DNA of 64,000 nt from Cellulomonas sp. S1-8 (GCF_026184235.1 NZ_CP110806.1:2108001-2172000); one strand, 5' to 3'. Positions 7,566 through 15,925 are shown, counted from the stretch's first letter. Notes: generated by a model not told the origin, from the letters alone. Made by a program: numbers and translations.

Positions 7566-8321
7566 TCACAGCCGCGGGCGGGCGCCCGGGCGTTCGATGC
7601 CTTCCCAGCCGGGCCGCGCGGCGCGGGAACCCGCGTCCCCGGCGTCCCGGGAGCGGTACACGATGTACGGGCGGAACAGGTACCCCACCGGCGCGGAGAA
7701 CACGTGCACCAGGCGCGTGAACGGCCAGATCCCGAACAGCACGAGGGCGCTGACGACGTGGACCTGGAACATGGCCGGCACACCGGCCATCAGCTCGGGC
7801 TGCGGCTGCAGGGTCAGCAGGCTGCGGACCCAGGGCGAGATGCTGCCGCGGTAGTCGTACGCGTCGCCGAACACCTGGAACTGGATCGTCGCGAGGGTCC
7901 CGAAGCCCAGCGTCGCCGCGAGCACGACGTACATGAGCTTGTCGGACCGCGTCGTGGCCAGGAAGACCGGGCCGACCATCCGCCGCCGGTAGATGAGGAT
8001 CGCGAGCCCGGCGATCGTCAGCACGGCCGCCGCGGTCCCCATCCACGTCGCGCCCAGGTGGTAGGCGTGCTCGTCGACGCCGATCGCCTCGAGCCACGCG
8101 CGCGGGATCAGCAGGCCCACGACGTGCCCGGCCAGGACCATGAGGATGCCGAGGTGGAACATCGGCGACCCCCAGCGCAGCAGGCGGTTCTCGTAGACCT
8201 GCGACGAGCGCGTCGTCCACCCGAACTGGTCGTACCGGTAGCGCCAGATGTGCCCGACGACGAAGACCGCGGCCACCGCGTAGGGCAGCGCGACCCACAG
8301 CAGCGTGTCGGTGGGGCTCAT
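7566..8321 (-). CDS. narI: Respiratory nitrate reductase cytochrome b subunit NarI
   Basis: Membrane di-heme cytochrome b that takes electrons from menaquinol and passes them to NarH/NarG. 251 residues, about five membrane helices. Heme ligand histidines are present: His56 and His66 (FHLGILMVLAGH) and two near residues 190 and 207 (FQVHVV and RLVHVFS). The basic C-terminal tail after GYLFRPY is normal. ATG at 8321 overlaps the narJ stop (ATGA). The catalytic and iron-sulfur subunits NarG and NarH, its obligatory partners, are not in this locus. Confidence 0.93.
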   Translation of the reverse strand: MSPTDTLLWVALPYAVAAVFVVGHIWRYRYDQFGWTTRSSQVYENRLLRWGSPMFHLGILMVLAGHVVGLLIPRAWLEAIGVDEHAYHLGATWMGTAAAVLTIAGLAILIYRRRMVGPVFLATTRSDKLMYVVLAATLGFGTLATIQFQVFGDAYDYRGSISPWVRSLLTLQPQPELMAGVPAMFQVHVVSALVLFGIWPFTRLVHVFSAPVGYLFRPYIVYRSRDAGDAGSRAARPGWEGIERPGARPRL

Positions 8322-8950
8322 GCGGGGACCTCCGTCGGACGCGTCGTGGGGAACGGCAGCAGAGGACGGTCCAGCCCGACGGTCTCCTGCGGGGGTCCCT
8401 GGGCGAGCAGCGCCGCGAAGCGCTCGGCCGTGCCCGGGTCGACCTCGGGGAGGGTCAGGCACACCGCGTCGAGCAGGTGCGCGTACGGCGTGCCGTACCC
8501 GTGCAGCGCCGAGCGCAGGACCTCGATGCCGTCGCGATGGCTCGCGAGCAGCAGGTCCGGGACCGGGCCGCGGTCCCGCGCCGACAGCTCGAGGACCCCG
8601 GGCAGGTGGTCGGGGAGCTCGTCGTCGCGCGGGGTCCACCCGCACGCGCGGAACGCCTCGACGAACCGCACGAGCGCCATGCCGCGCCGGCGGGTGTCGC
8701 CGGCGGCGTAGTAGGTGAGGTAGAGCGCGCACCGACGGCGCATGTCGAACGTCCGCACGTAGTGGGCCTGCCGGTCCACGACGTCCCATTCACCGACCGC
8801 GTCCAGGAACCGCACGAGGGCGTCGAGCACCGCTGCGGGCAGCGTGCGCAGGTCCGCGGACGCCTTGCCGCGGCGCAGCCGGGAGCCGAGCCGGACGAGT
8901 GCCTCGGCGGGGCCGCCGCCGGACGTGGGGCGGTTGTCGGTCGTGGTCAT
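8318..8950 (-). CDS. narJ: Nitrate reductase assembly chaperone NarJ
   Basis: Cytoplasmic chaperone of the TorD/NarJ family that holds apo-NarG until the molybdenum cofactor is inserted. 210 residues, normal length. Recognisable parts are YVRTFDMRRRCALYLTYYAAGDTRRRG (residues about 63-90) and DELPDHLPGVLELSA, typical of NarJ. The start codon ATG at 8950 has GGGAG six bases upstream. It follows narK after 32 bases and overlaps narI. Normally narG and narH stand between narK and narJ; here they are absent. Confidence 0.92.
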   Translation of the reverse strand: MTTTDNRPTSGGGPAEALVRLGSRLRRGKASADLRTLPAAVLDALVRFLDAVGEWDVVDRQAHYVRTFDMRRRCALYLTYYAAGDTRRRGMALVRFVEAFRACGWTPRDDELPDHLPGVLELSARDRGPVPDLLLASHRDGIEVLRSALHGYGTPYAHLLDAVCLTLPEVDPGTAERFAALLAQGPPQETVGLDRPLLPFPTTRPTEVPA

Positions 8951-8982
8951 CGCATCTCCCGGGTGGGTCGGGGTGGACGGCG

Positions 8983-10287
8983 TCAGCTGGGGCGTGCGGC
9001 CCCGGGGCGGGCGTAGTTGACCCACGTGAGGACGGTGCAGACCGCGAAGTACGCGGCGGCGCCGACGAAGAACGCGACGGGCGTCCACACCGACAGCGCC
9101 ATGCCGACGACGAACGGCCCGAAGGCGGCGATCGCGGAGGTGAACCCGATGACGCCGCCGGCCTGGCGGCGCGGGAAGATCATCGGCATCTGCTTGAACG
9201 TGCCCGCGTTGCCGATCCCCGCGAACGTGAAGACCGCGAGCATCGCGACGAGGAACCACGTGAACTCGTCGACGTCGGACGGGGTGAGGAAGAACGTCGC
9301 GACGACGGTCGAGATCGTCATGCCGATACCGGCGACGAGCGTCCAGACGGCGCCGCCGTAGCGGTCGCACAGCGGACCCCACGCGGCCCGGGTGATCGAA
9401 CCCAGCAGCGGCCCGAGGAACGCGAAGCGCAGCGGGTCGGGTGCGTTCTCGAAGCCCCCGTAGACGTTGTTGATGAGCAGGCCGAGCTGGGCGGCGAAAC
9501 CCGAGAACGCACCGAACGTCATGGTGTAGATCGCCGTCATGACCCACGTGTGCTTCTCGCGGAAGATGTCGAGCTGCTGGCGGAAGTTGGCCTGGACGGG
9601 TATCCGCTTGAGGAACACGGCGGCGAGGACGATGCCGAGCACGACCCAGGGGATCAGGACGAGGGCCGCGTTGTGCAGCCAGATGTGATCGCCGTCGATC
9701 GTCTGCTGCGGGGTCAGCGCCGTGGCGCCCAGCAGGCCGAAGCCCACGACCCACGGCACGAGGAACTGGATGAGGCTCACGCCGAAGTTGCCGATGCCGG
9801 CCTGCAGGCCCAGCGCGGTGCCGGACATCCGCCGGGGGAAGAAGTAGCTCGTCGACGGCATGAACCCGGCGAAGGCGCCGCCCCCGATGCCGGTCGCGAA
9901 CGCGAGCACGAGGAGCGTGGTGTACGACGTCGAGGCGTCGCGGACCGCCAGGGTCCACCCGACCATCGGCAGCAGCAGCAGCGTCGCCGAGCCCCCGACG
10001 AGGGTGCGGGTGCCGACCACGGGGGGCAGGAACATGAAGACCAGGCGCATCAGGCCGCCGGCGAGACCCGGCAGGGCGACGAGCCAGTAGAGCTGGGCGG
10101 TCGTCAGGTCGAACCCGACGAGGTTCAGCCGCGGTGCGATGGCGCTGACCAGGTACCACACCGCGAAGGCGAGCGTCAGGTTGTACGTCGTGATCCACAG
10201 CGTGCGCCACGCGAGGCGCTCGTCCCATGCGTCCGGGTTCTCCGGGTCCCAGCCCGAGAGGTCCGCGGCGCGGGTGGCGTTCGGCAT
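8983..10287 (-). CDS. narK: Nitrate/nitrite transporter NarK (MFS)
   Basis: Major facilitator with about 12 membrane helices, 434 residues. The NarK/NNP signatures GIGGGAFAGFMPSTSYFFP (near residue 130) and AGIGNAGTFKQMPMIFP (near 360) are both present and mark nitrate or nitrite transport. A second family member lies at 15982-17415. The ATG at 10287 has a good ribosome binding site (GGAGG, seven bases). It leads the unit narK-narJ-narI. The 98 bases upstream contain a TATATT-like box on the minus strand near 10370. Confidence 0.93.
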   Translation of the reverse strand: MPNATRAADLSGWDPENPDAWDERLAWRTLWITTYNLTLAFAVWYLVSAIAPRLNLVGFDLTTAQLYWLVALPGLAGGLMRLVFMFLPPVVGTRTLVGGSATLLLLPMVGWTLAVRDASTSYTTLLVLAFATGIGGGAFAGFMPSTSYFFPRRMSGTALGLQAGIGNFGVSLIQFLVPWVVGFGLLGATALTPQQTIDGDHIWLHNAALVLIPWVVLGIVLAAVFLKRIPVQANFRQQLDIFREKHTWVMTAIYTMTFGAFSGFAAQLGLLINNVYGGFENAPDPLRFAFLGPLLGSITRAAWGPLCDRYGGAVWTLVAGIGMTISTVVATFFLTPSDVDEFTWFLVAMLAVFTFAGIGNAGTFKQMPMIFPRRQAGGVIGFTSAIAAFGPFVVGMALSVWTPVAFFVGAAAYFAVCTVLTWVNYARPGAARPS

Positions 10288-10385
10288 CGAAGGGCCTCCG
10301 TGTCGGTTCCATCAACCACGTCCCGTCCACAGTGGCGGGCTCGCGAGGACATGGCACGTGTAACGGCCGTGAATATATGGAACCT

Positions 10386-10419
10386 GCCCGGGCGGGACCG
10401 CGACCGATCCCGCCCGGGC
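10386..10419 (-). terminator. Strong hairpin after the cupin/DUF2249/regulator operon
   Basis: GCCCGGGCGGGA (10386-10397) pairs perfectly with TCCCGCCCGGGC (10408-10419), a 12-pair stem with a 10-base loop. It begins four bases after the cupin stop codon on the minus strand. The following bases include TTCCATATATTC, only weakly T-rich. Confidence 0.75.
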
Positions 10420-10423
10420 GGGC

Positions 10424-10795
10424 TCAGCGCGCGTCGAGCATCGTCAGGGCCAGCCTGCTCGCGACGACGGCCTCGACCGCGTGGGGCAGCCGGGTGCCCA
10501 GGTGCACGACCCCGCCCGGCCGCAGGTCGACGGTGCGTCCGTCCGCCGTGATGCGCAGGTGCCCGTCGAGCACCTGGAGCAGCACCGGCACCGCAGCCGT
10601 GTGCTCGGTGAGCACCTGACCGGCGTCGAACGCGAACAGCACGACGCGCGTGCCCTCCGCACGCAGCACGGTGCGGGACACGGTCGCCTCGGGCTGGACC
10701 TCGACGAGCGACGCCAGGTCGGCGACGTCGGTCATGACGGGGACGGCGGTCGTTGCGGGTACGGCGGTCTCGCTGCTCATGGCGGGGGTGCTCAC
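10424..10795 (-). CDS. Cupin-domain protein of the nitrite/NO locus
   Basis: 123 residues, mostly a cupin barrel: VLFAFDAGQVLTEHTAAVPVLLQVLDG (metal-binding His/Glu motif) and GGVVHLGTRLPHAVEA. Likely a small metal- or ligand-binding protein, not a named enzyme. The GTG at 10795 overlaps the DUF2249 stop (GTGA); an ATG five codons later at 10780 is possible. It is the last of three genes (regulator, DUF2249, cupin) and ends in a strong hairpin. Proteins of this kind accompany NO-detoxification genes in other bacteria; a role here is inferred. Confidence 0.78.
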   Translation of the reverse strand: MSTPAMSSETAVPATTAVPVMTDVADLASLVEVQPEATVSRTVLRAEGTRVVLFAFDAGQVLTEHTAAVPVLLQVLDGHLRITADGRTVDLRPGGVVHLGTRLPHAVEAVVASRLALTMLDAR

Positions 10796-11097
10796 GCCTC
10801 GGCGCGGCGCGTGATCCGCACGTGCCAGTCGTCGGGTCCCTCGACGAGGTACTCGACGTCCACAGGTGCACGCTCGGCCAGCTGCGCGAGCAGCGGGCGG
10901 GGGGCGTGCGGCGCGATGATCACGAGCGACCCGCCGGGTGCGATCGCGTCGAATGCGCCGAACACGGTGGCGTGCCGGATGGCGTGCGGGATGGTCCGCA
11001 CGTCGAGCACCGGGTCGGCGTCGTCGTGGCCGCCGCAGCCGCACGTGTGCCCGGCGGGCTGGGGGGCGGTGGGCAGGATCTCGACGGGCTGGCTCAT
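10792..11097 (-). CDS. DUF2249 domain protein
   Basis: 101 residues. DUF2249 is seen in LDVRTIPHAIRHATVFGAFD and GGSLVIIAPHAPRPLLAQL, ending DWHVRITR; the fold resembles TusA/SirA. An N-terminal HTCGCGGHDD (residues about 17-26) adds a possible metal site. DUF2249 proteins are frequent next to nitrite and nitric oxide reductase genes, function unknown. ATG at 11097 overlaps the regulator stop (ATGA) and its own stop overlaps the cupin start. Confidence 0.85.
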   Translation of the reverse strand: MSQPVEILPTAPQPAGHTCGCGGHDDADPVLDVRTIPHAIRHATVFGAFDAIAPGGSLVIIAPHAPRPLLAQLAERAPVDVEYLVEGPDDWHVRITRRAEA

Positions 11098-11858
11098 GGC
11101 TCTCCTTCGGTGGTCGCGCGCCGGTCGGCGCGCACAGGGGACGGGACGCCGGCGGAGCCGACCCCCGACAGGTGCAGCTCGCAGTGCCGCGGGCCGACGA
11201 ACGGGACGAGACGCTCGGCATGGACCGGCCCCCCGACCTGCTCGAGGACGCCCTGCGCGAGCCCCAGGTGGACGCTGCACACGACCTCGGGTCGTTGCCG
11301 TGCGAGGTCGAGGAACGGGCAGCGCCACAGGTCGAACGTCGTGCCGTCGGCGCCCATCACCGGGTCGAAGCCGAGGTGGTCGAGGTGGGACTCCAGGGCG
11401 AGGACCTGGTCGTGCGGTCCGGAGGGCAGCGCCGGGAGGTCGTCGACCATGTCGCGACCGGCGCGCCGCGCCGAGGCCGCCACGTCGGCGACGGCGGCGC
11501 CGTACCCGCCGAGCAGCAGGCCCGTGAGGCGCGCGCGGGCGATGGACTCGGAGAGGCGCCGGGCGGCGCCGGGGTCGTTGCGCACGTCGTCGCGCGTCGT
11601 GGCCCGGTAGACCGTGCGGGGCCGGCCGCGGGTCGTGCGACGTTCCGGCTCCCGCACGACGAACCGTGCGTCGACGAGCCGCTGCAGGTGCTCGCGCACG
11701 GTGTTCTCGTGCAGTCCGGTGCGCGCGGCGAGCGCGGGGGTGGTCGAGGGGCCGTCGTTCTGCAGCACGTGCAGCAGCTCGACGCGGCTCGCGGACGACA
11801 GCACCCGGGCGGCGGGGGTGCGGCGCACGCTGCCGCCGCGGTCACCGTCGATCGTCAT
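11094..11858 (-). CDS. HTH transcriptional regulator with SufR-like cysteines
   Basis: 254 residues. Residues about 15-85 are an ArsR/DeoR-like winged helix (RVELLHVLQNDGPSTTPALA, HENTVREHLQRLVDARF). The C-terminal half holds C180 (RCPFLDLA), C194 (EVVCSVHLGLAQG) and C226 (GPRHCELHL), the pattern of iron-sulfur-sensing regulators of the SufR group. Sensing of NO, oxygen or redox state is therefore plausible. It has a near-perfect Shine-Dalgarno (AAGGAGGTG) before ATG 11858. It is divergent from the NnrS-like/nirK pair, with palindromes between that may be its operators. Family confident, ligand inferred. Confidence 0.82.
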   Translation of the reverse strand: MTIDGDRGGSVRRTPAARVLSSASRVELLHVLQNDGPSTTPALAARTGLHENTVREHLQRLVDARFVVREPERRTTRGRPRTVYRATTRDDVRNDPGAARRLSESIARARLTGLLLGGYGAAVADVAASARRAGRDMVDDLPALPSGPHDQVLALESHLDHLGFDPVMGADGTTFDLWRCPFLDLARQRPEVVCSVHLGLAQGVLEQVGGPVHAERLVPFVGPRHCELHLSGVGSAGVPSPVRADRRATTEGEP

Positions 11859-11890
11859 GCCCACCTCCTTCCGGATCGCACCGGCGTCGC

Positions 11891-11904
11891 GGGACCCAGG
11901 TCCC
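11891..11904. promoter_or_regulatory. Palindrome 1, candidate operator
   Basis: GGGACC-CA-GGTCCC, six-base arms in perfect inverted repeat. It lies 33 bases upstream of the regulator start codon. The same half-sites recur at 11952-11965, start-to-start distance 61 bases, about six helical turns. Confidence 0.6.
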
Positions 11905-11927
11905 GCGTCCGCCTCGGCGTCATTAAA

Positions 11928-11933
11928 TACCCT
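11928..11933 (+). promoter_or_regulatory. -10 box for the NnrS-like/nirK operon, leaderless
   Basis: TACCCT, six bases (CGAACC), GTG at 11940. It sits in a short AT-rich island (CATTAAATAC) between the two palindromes, so a protein bound to both could loop out or cover the promoter. Confidence 0.5.
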
Positions 11934-11939
11934 CGAACC

Positions 11940-13097
11940 GTGGAAAAGACTGGGACCAGGGTCCCGCGGCACGTGGTCCTGCTCGTCCCCGCCGGGCTCG
12001 CGATGCTCGCGGGCCTCGACGGGGCGCTCCTGCTCCTCGGCCTGCCCGCCCCGGTGAGCCTCGACCGCTGGTCCGACGTGCACGGGCCGCTCATGACCCT
12101 GGGGTTCGTCGGCACGCTGGTCGTGCTCGAACGGGCCGTGGCGGTGCGCCGGCGGGGGGCGCTCGTGGCCCCCGCGCTGCTCGGGCTCGGTGGCCTCGCG
12201 CTGCTCAGCCCGCTGCCGCTGGCCGTCGGGCAGAGCGCGTTCGTCGCCGGTGCCGTCGGGCTCGTCGGCGTCTACCTCGTCGTGTGGCGCCGCCAGGCCT
12301 CGGTCGCGATCGCCGTGCAGGCGCTCGGTGCCGCGCACGCCGTGGCCGCGGCCGTGCTGTGGCTCGCCGGTACGGCCGTGCCGCACCTCGTGCCGTGCCT
12401 CGCCGGCTTCCTCGTCCTGACGATCGCGGGGGAGCGCCTCGAGCTGCTGCGGGTCGCCGGTCCGGGTGAGCGCGTCGAGGACGCCGTGTGGGGGCTCGCC
12501 TGCGGGTGGGCGGTCGCGAGCGCGCTCGCACTGCTGTGGCCGAGCGTCGGCTGGCACCTGCTCGGCGCCGTGCTGCTCGCGCTCGTCGCGGTGCTGGTAC
12601 GTCACGACGTGGCGCGCCGCACGGTCCACGCCACCGGCCTGCCGCGATTCATGGCGTGCGCGATGCTCGCCGGGTACGCCTGGCTCGCGGGCGCCGGCGC
12701 CCTGTGGCTCGTCGCCGGCCCCGTGCTGCCCGGCCCGGGGTACGACGCCGCGCTGCACGCCGTGTTCCTCGGCTTCGTGCTGTCGATGGTCATGGCGCAC
12801 GCCCCGGTCATCCTGCCCGCCGTCCTGCGACGGCCGCTGCCCTACCGGCCCGTCATGTACGTCCCGCTCGCGCTGCTGCACGTCACGCTCGCGGTGCGCG
12901 TGCTCGTCGGGGACGCGCACGGGCTCGACGTCGTCGTGCGGGTGGGCGGGGTCGGCAACGTCGTCGCGCTGCTGCTCTTCATCGCCGTCGCCGTGACCTC
13001 GGCGCTCCTCGGGCCCGTCGATCGCCCGGTGCGTCGTGCCGGTCCAGGGCCCGTGCAGCAGGCCACGTCCGGTCTCACCGTCGGGGGTGTGCGATGA
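11940..13097 (+). CDS. NnrS-like polytopic membrane protein
   Basis: 385 residues with about 11-12 hydrophobic helices and almost no soluble domain. The segment ALHAVFLGFVLSMVMAHAP near residue 285 resembles the conserved His-containing helix of NnrS-related proteins, which protect against NO-linked stress in denitrifiers. Other histidines (RHVVLLVPAG, DVHGPLMTLGF) also lie in helices and could bind heme. GTG 11940 is preferred because of the -10 box at six bases; GTG 11973 is an in-frame alternative. Its stop overlaps the nirK-fusion ATG (ATGA), so the two are made together. Exact family uncertain. Confidence 0.62.
   Translation: MEKTGTRVPRHVVLLVPAGLAMLAGLDGALLLLGLPAPVSLDRWSDVHGPLMTLGFVGTLVVLERAVAVRRRGALVAPALLGLGGLALLSPLPLAVGQSAFVAGAVGLVGVYLVVWRRQASVAIAVQALGAAHAVAAAVLWLAGTAVPHLVPCLAGFLVLTIAGERLELLRVAGPGERVEDAVWGLACGWAVASALALLWPSVGWHLLGAVLLALVAVLVRHDVARRTVHATGLPRFMACAMLAGYAWLAGAGALWLVAGPVLPGPGYDAALHAVFLGFVLSMVMAHAPVILPAVLRRPLPYRPVMYVPLALLHVTLAVRVLVGDAHGLDVVVRVGGVGNVVALLLFIAVAVTSALLGPVDRPVRRAGPGPVQQATSGLTVGGVR
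11952..11965. promoter_or_regulatory. Palindrome 2, candidate operator
   Basis: GGGACC-AG-GGTCCC, the same arms as palindrome 1 with a different two-base spacer. It lies over codons 5-9 of the NnrS-like gene if that starts at 11940, or directly upstream if GTG 11973 is used. A repressor bound here would block elongation or initiation. Confidence 0.6.
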
Positions 13098-15745
13098 CGC
13101 GCGCCGGCCACCACCTGCGTGCCAACGCCCTCGTCCTGGCCTGGCTCGTCGCCGCCGCCGTCGCCGCCGTCGCCCACCGCTGGCTGCCCGAGGCCGGCTG
13201 GCTGCTCGTGCACCTGCCGCTGCTCGGCGCCGTCACCACCGCGATCCTCGTGTGGAGCCAGCACTTCGCCGACACGCTGCTGCGGCACCCCGCACCGCGC
13301 CGCGCGCTGGCACGGCGGCTCGGGCTGCACACCGCGGGCGCGCTCGCGGTCGTCGTCGGCCACCTCGCCTCGCTCACCCCCGTGCTCGTCGCGGGCGGCC
13401 TGGCCGTCGCGGCCGCCGGTGTCGCGCAGGCCGTCGGCATCACCCGGCAGCGCCGCGGCGCGCTGCCGTCGAGGTTCGGGCACCTCGCGGGCGCCTACGT
13501 CGCGGCCGGGCTGCTGCTGGTGCCCGGCGTCGCGTGCGGTGTCGCCATGGCGGCGTCCGCACCGGCTCCCGAGCCGTACGCGCGCTGGTACGTCGCGCAC
13601 GTCGTCCTCACGCTCGTCGGCTGGGTCGGCGTCACGGTCGCCGGCACCCTCGTGGTGCTGTGGCCGACGATCCTGCACGCGCGGATCGACGACGTCGCCG
13701 AACGGTCCGCCGCCCGCGCGCTGGTGCTGCTCGTCGCCGGCACGCTGGTCGCTGCCGCCGGCCCCGCGACCGGGCTGCGGGCCGTGACGGTCCTGGGTCT
13801 GCTCGTCGTGCTCGGCGGCATCGCCCTGGTCTCCCGGGTGCTCGTCCGCCAGGCGCGCACGGCACCGCCCGTCACCTTCGCCGCCGGGAGCGTCGCCGCC
13901 GCCGTCGTGTGGTGGGCCGCCTCGGTCGCGACGCTCGGCGTCGTCGTCGCCGTGGCCCCGACCTGGCACGACGCCGTCCCGCACCTGTCGGCGCTCGCGC
14001 CCGCGACCGTCGCCGGCTTCGCTGCGCAGGTGCTCGTCGGCGCCCTCTCCTACCTCCTGCCGGTCGTCCTCGGTGGCGGACCCGCGGTGTCCCGCACGGT
14101 CGCCGCCGAGCTCGACCGGTCCGCGGTGGTGCGCGTCGTCCTGCTCAACGGCGGGCTCCTGCTCTTCCTCCTGCCGTCGCCGAGCCTCGTGCGGGTCGTC
14201 ACGTCGATGCTCGCGCTCGCGGCCGGGGTGTGGTTCCTGGTCCTCGTCGCGCGCGCGGTCCGGATCGCGCGGCGCGGGACGCAGGGTGCACCCGCACCCG
14301 TCGTCCCGGCGCGTGCGAACGAGCCGGACCCCGTCGCGGTCGGGATCGCCCGTGCGCGCCGGCGTGGCGCCGGGAGCGTCGCGGTCGGGGCGCTGCTCGT
14401 CGCCGTCGTCCTCGGGCTCGCGGGTGACCCGACGGCGGCGGGCCTCACGCAGGTCGCGGCCGTCGGGGGCTCGGCCGCGGCGGCCGGTGACATCGCCGCG
14501 ACCGGGGGCACGACGACGGTCACGGTCGAGGCGCAGGACATGCGGTTCGTCCCCGACGTGATCGAGGTGCCCGCGGGCGACCGCCTCGTGCTGGAGGTCG
14601 TGAACGTGGACGACACCGTGCACGACCTCGTCCTGGACGGCGGGGTCACGTCCGGCCGGCTGGTGCCGGGGGCCCGGGCGACCGTCGACCTGGGCGTCGT
14701 CGGCCGGGACCTCGCCGGCTGGTGCTCGGTGGCGGGGCACCGCCTCATGGGGATGACGCTCGCCGTCGTCGCCACCGGCGGCGCCGCGCTCGCGCAGGAC
14801 GCCGTCCCGGACGACGGCCACACCGGGCACGCACCGGCCGGCGCGGGTGCGACCCCCGCAGCAGGCCTGCTGGACCTCCTGGCTGCGCCCGACGACGGGT
14901 TCGTCGCGCACGACCCGAAGCTGCCGCCCGTCGGCCAGGGCACCACGCACCACGTCCGGCTCGAGGTCACCGAGCAGGTCCAGGAGGTCGCCCCCGGGGT
15001 GACCCGGACGGCGTGGACGTTCGGCGGCACGGCACCGGGACCGGTCCTGCACGGGCGGGTCGGCGACACGTTCGTCGTCACGCTCGTCAACGACGGGAGC
15101 CTGGGCCACTCCATCGACTTCCACGCCGGGGCGCTGGCGCCCGACGACGTCATGCGGACCATCGAGCCTGGCGAGACGCTCACCTACACGTTCACCGCCA
15201 CGCGCAGCGGCATCTGGATGTACCACTGCTCGACCATGCCGATGAGCCTGCACATCGCCAACGGCATGGTCGGCGCCGTCGTCATCGACCCGCCCGGGCT
15301 CCCGCCCGTCGACCACGAGTACGTGCTGGTGCAGTCCGAGCTGTACCTGGGGGAGCAGGGCGGTGCTGCCGACGAGAGCGCGCTGACCGCGCAGCAGCCG
15401 ACGCTCCTGACGTTCAACGGCTACGCGAACCAGTACCGCGACCGGCCCCTGGAGGTGCGCGCGGGTGAGCGCGTGCGGGTGTGGGTGCTCGACGCGGGGC
15501 CGAACCGGTCCTCCTCCTTCCACGTCGTCGGCGGGCAGTTCGACACGGTGTACCGCGAGGGCGACTGGACGCTGCGCGACGGCGGGTCGACCGGCACGGG
15601 TGGTGCGCAGGTGCTCGCGCTGCAGCCCGCCGAGGGCGGGTTCGTCGAGCTGACGTTCCCCGAGGCCGGCACCTACCCGTTCGTCACCCACGTCATGGGC
15701 GACGCGGAGCGCGGTGCGCTGGGTCGGTTCGACGTCACGGGCTGA
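13094..15745 (+). CDS. nirK: Membrane-fused copper nitrite reductase (membrane domain + cupredoxin + NirK)
   Basis: 883 residues in three parts. Residues about 1-430: a dozen hydrophobic helices with an NnrS-like look. Residues about 475-560: a cupredoxin with a type-1 copper set H510, C544, H549, M552. Residues about 610-883: a two-domain NirK that reduces nitrite to NO. All NirK ligands are visible: type 1 H672, C712, H720, M725; type 2 H677, H711, H866; catalytic Asp675 and His810. The middle cupredoxin could pass electrons to the NirK type-1 copper, and the helices hold the enzyme at the outer membrane face. ATG overlaps the upstream stop. Modular NirK fusions are known in actinobacteria; electron source here unknown. 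Confidence 0.92.
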   Translation: MTRAGHHLRANALVLAWLVAAAVAAVAHRWLPEAGWLLVHLPLLGAVTTAILVWSQHFADTLLRHPAPRRALARRLGLHTAGALAVVVGHLASLTPVLVAGGLAVAAAGVAQAVGITRQRRGALPSRFGHLAGAYVAAGLLLVPGVACGVAMAASAPAPEPYARWYVAHVVLTLVGWVGVTVAGTLVVLWPTILHARIDDVAERSAARALVLLVAGTLVAAAGPATGLRAVTVLGLLVVLGGIALVSRVLVRQARTAPPVTFAAGSVAAAVVWWAASVATLGVVVAVAPTWHDAVPHLSALAPATVAGFAAQVLVGALSYLLPVVLGGGPAVSRTVAAELDRSAVVRVVLLNGGLLLFLLPSPSLVRVVTSMLALAAGVWFLVLVARAVRIARRGTQGAPAPVVPARANEPDPVAVGIARARRRGAGSVAVGALLVAVVLGLAGDPTAAGLTQVAAVGGSAAAAGDIAATGGTTTVTVEAQDMRFVPDVIEVPAGDRLVLEVVNVDDTVHDLVLDGGVTSGRLVPGARATVDLGVVGRDLAGWCSVAGHRLMGMTLAVVATGGAALAQDAVPDDGHTGHAPAGAGATPAAGLLDLLAAPDDGFVAHDPKLPPVGQGTTHHVRLEVTEQVQEVAPGVTRTAWTFGGTAPGPVLHGRVGDTFVVTLVNDGSLGHSIDFHAGALAPDDVMRTIEPGETLTYTFTATRSGIWMYHCSTMPMSLHIANGMVGAVVIDPPGLPPVDHEYVLVQSELYLGEQGGAADESALTAQQPTLLTFNGYANQYRDRPLEVRAGERVRVWVLDAGPNRSSSFHVVGGQFDTVYREGDWTLRDGGSTGTGGAQVLALQPAEGGFVELTFPEAGTYPFVTHVMGDAERGALGRFDVTG

Positions 15746-15869
15746 CCTCGCCGACGTGTGCGCCGCGGGATCGCGGGCCCGGGCGTTCTCACATCTGTGA
15801 CGGGCGCCGTGTGCGCGGAACGTTCGCGGCGGGTTACGCGGGCGCGCGACCGGGCGAAACACGGCGCTC

Positions 15870-15875
15870 CTAGCC
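15870..15875 (+). promoter_or_regulatory. -10 box for the narK2/nitrate reductase operon
   Basis: TAGCCT about 107 bases before the GTG of the transporter at 15982, so this operon has a leader of about 100 bases, unlike most genes here. The 236-base gap upstream (15746-15981) holds no gene. Confidence 0.4.
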
Positions 15876-15925
15876 TCGACCACGACGCCGGCACCACGCG
15901 GCGACGCCCCCGCCGGGCAGCGACC

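Noticed and set aside
8951..8982. Remnant of narG or narH
   Set aside because: Only 32 bases exist between narK and narJ, and they look like a normal ribosome-binding region.
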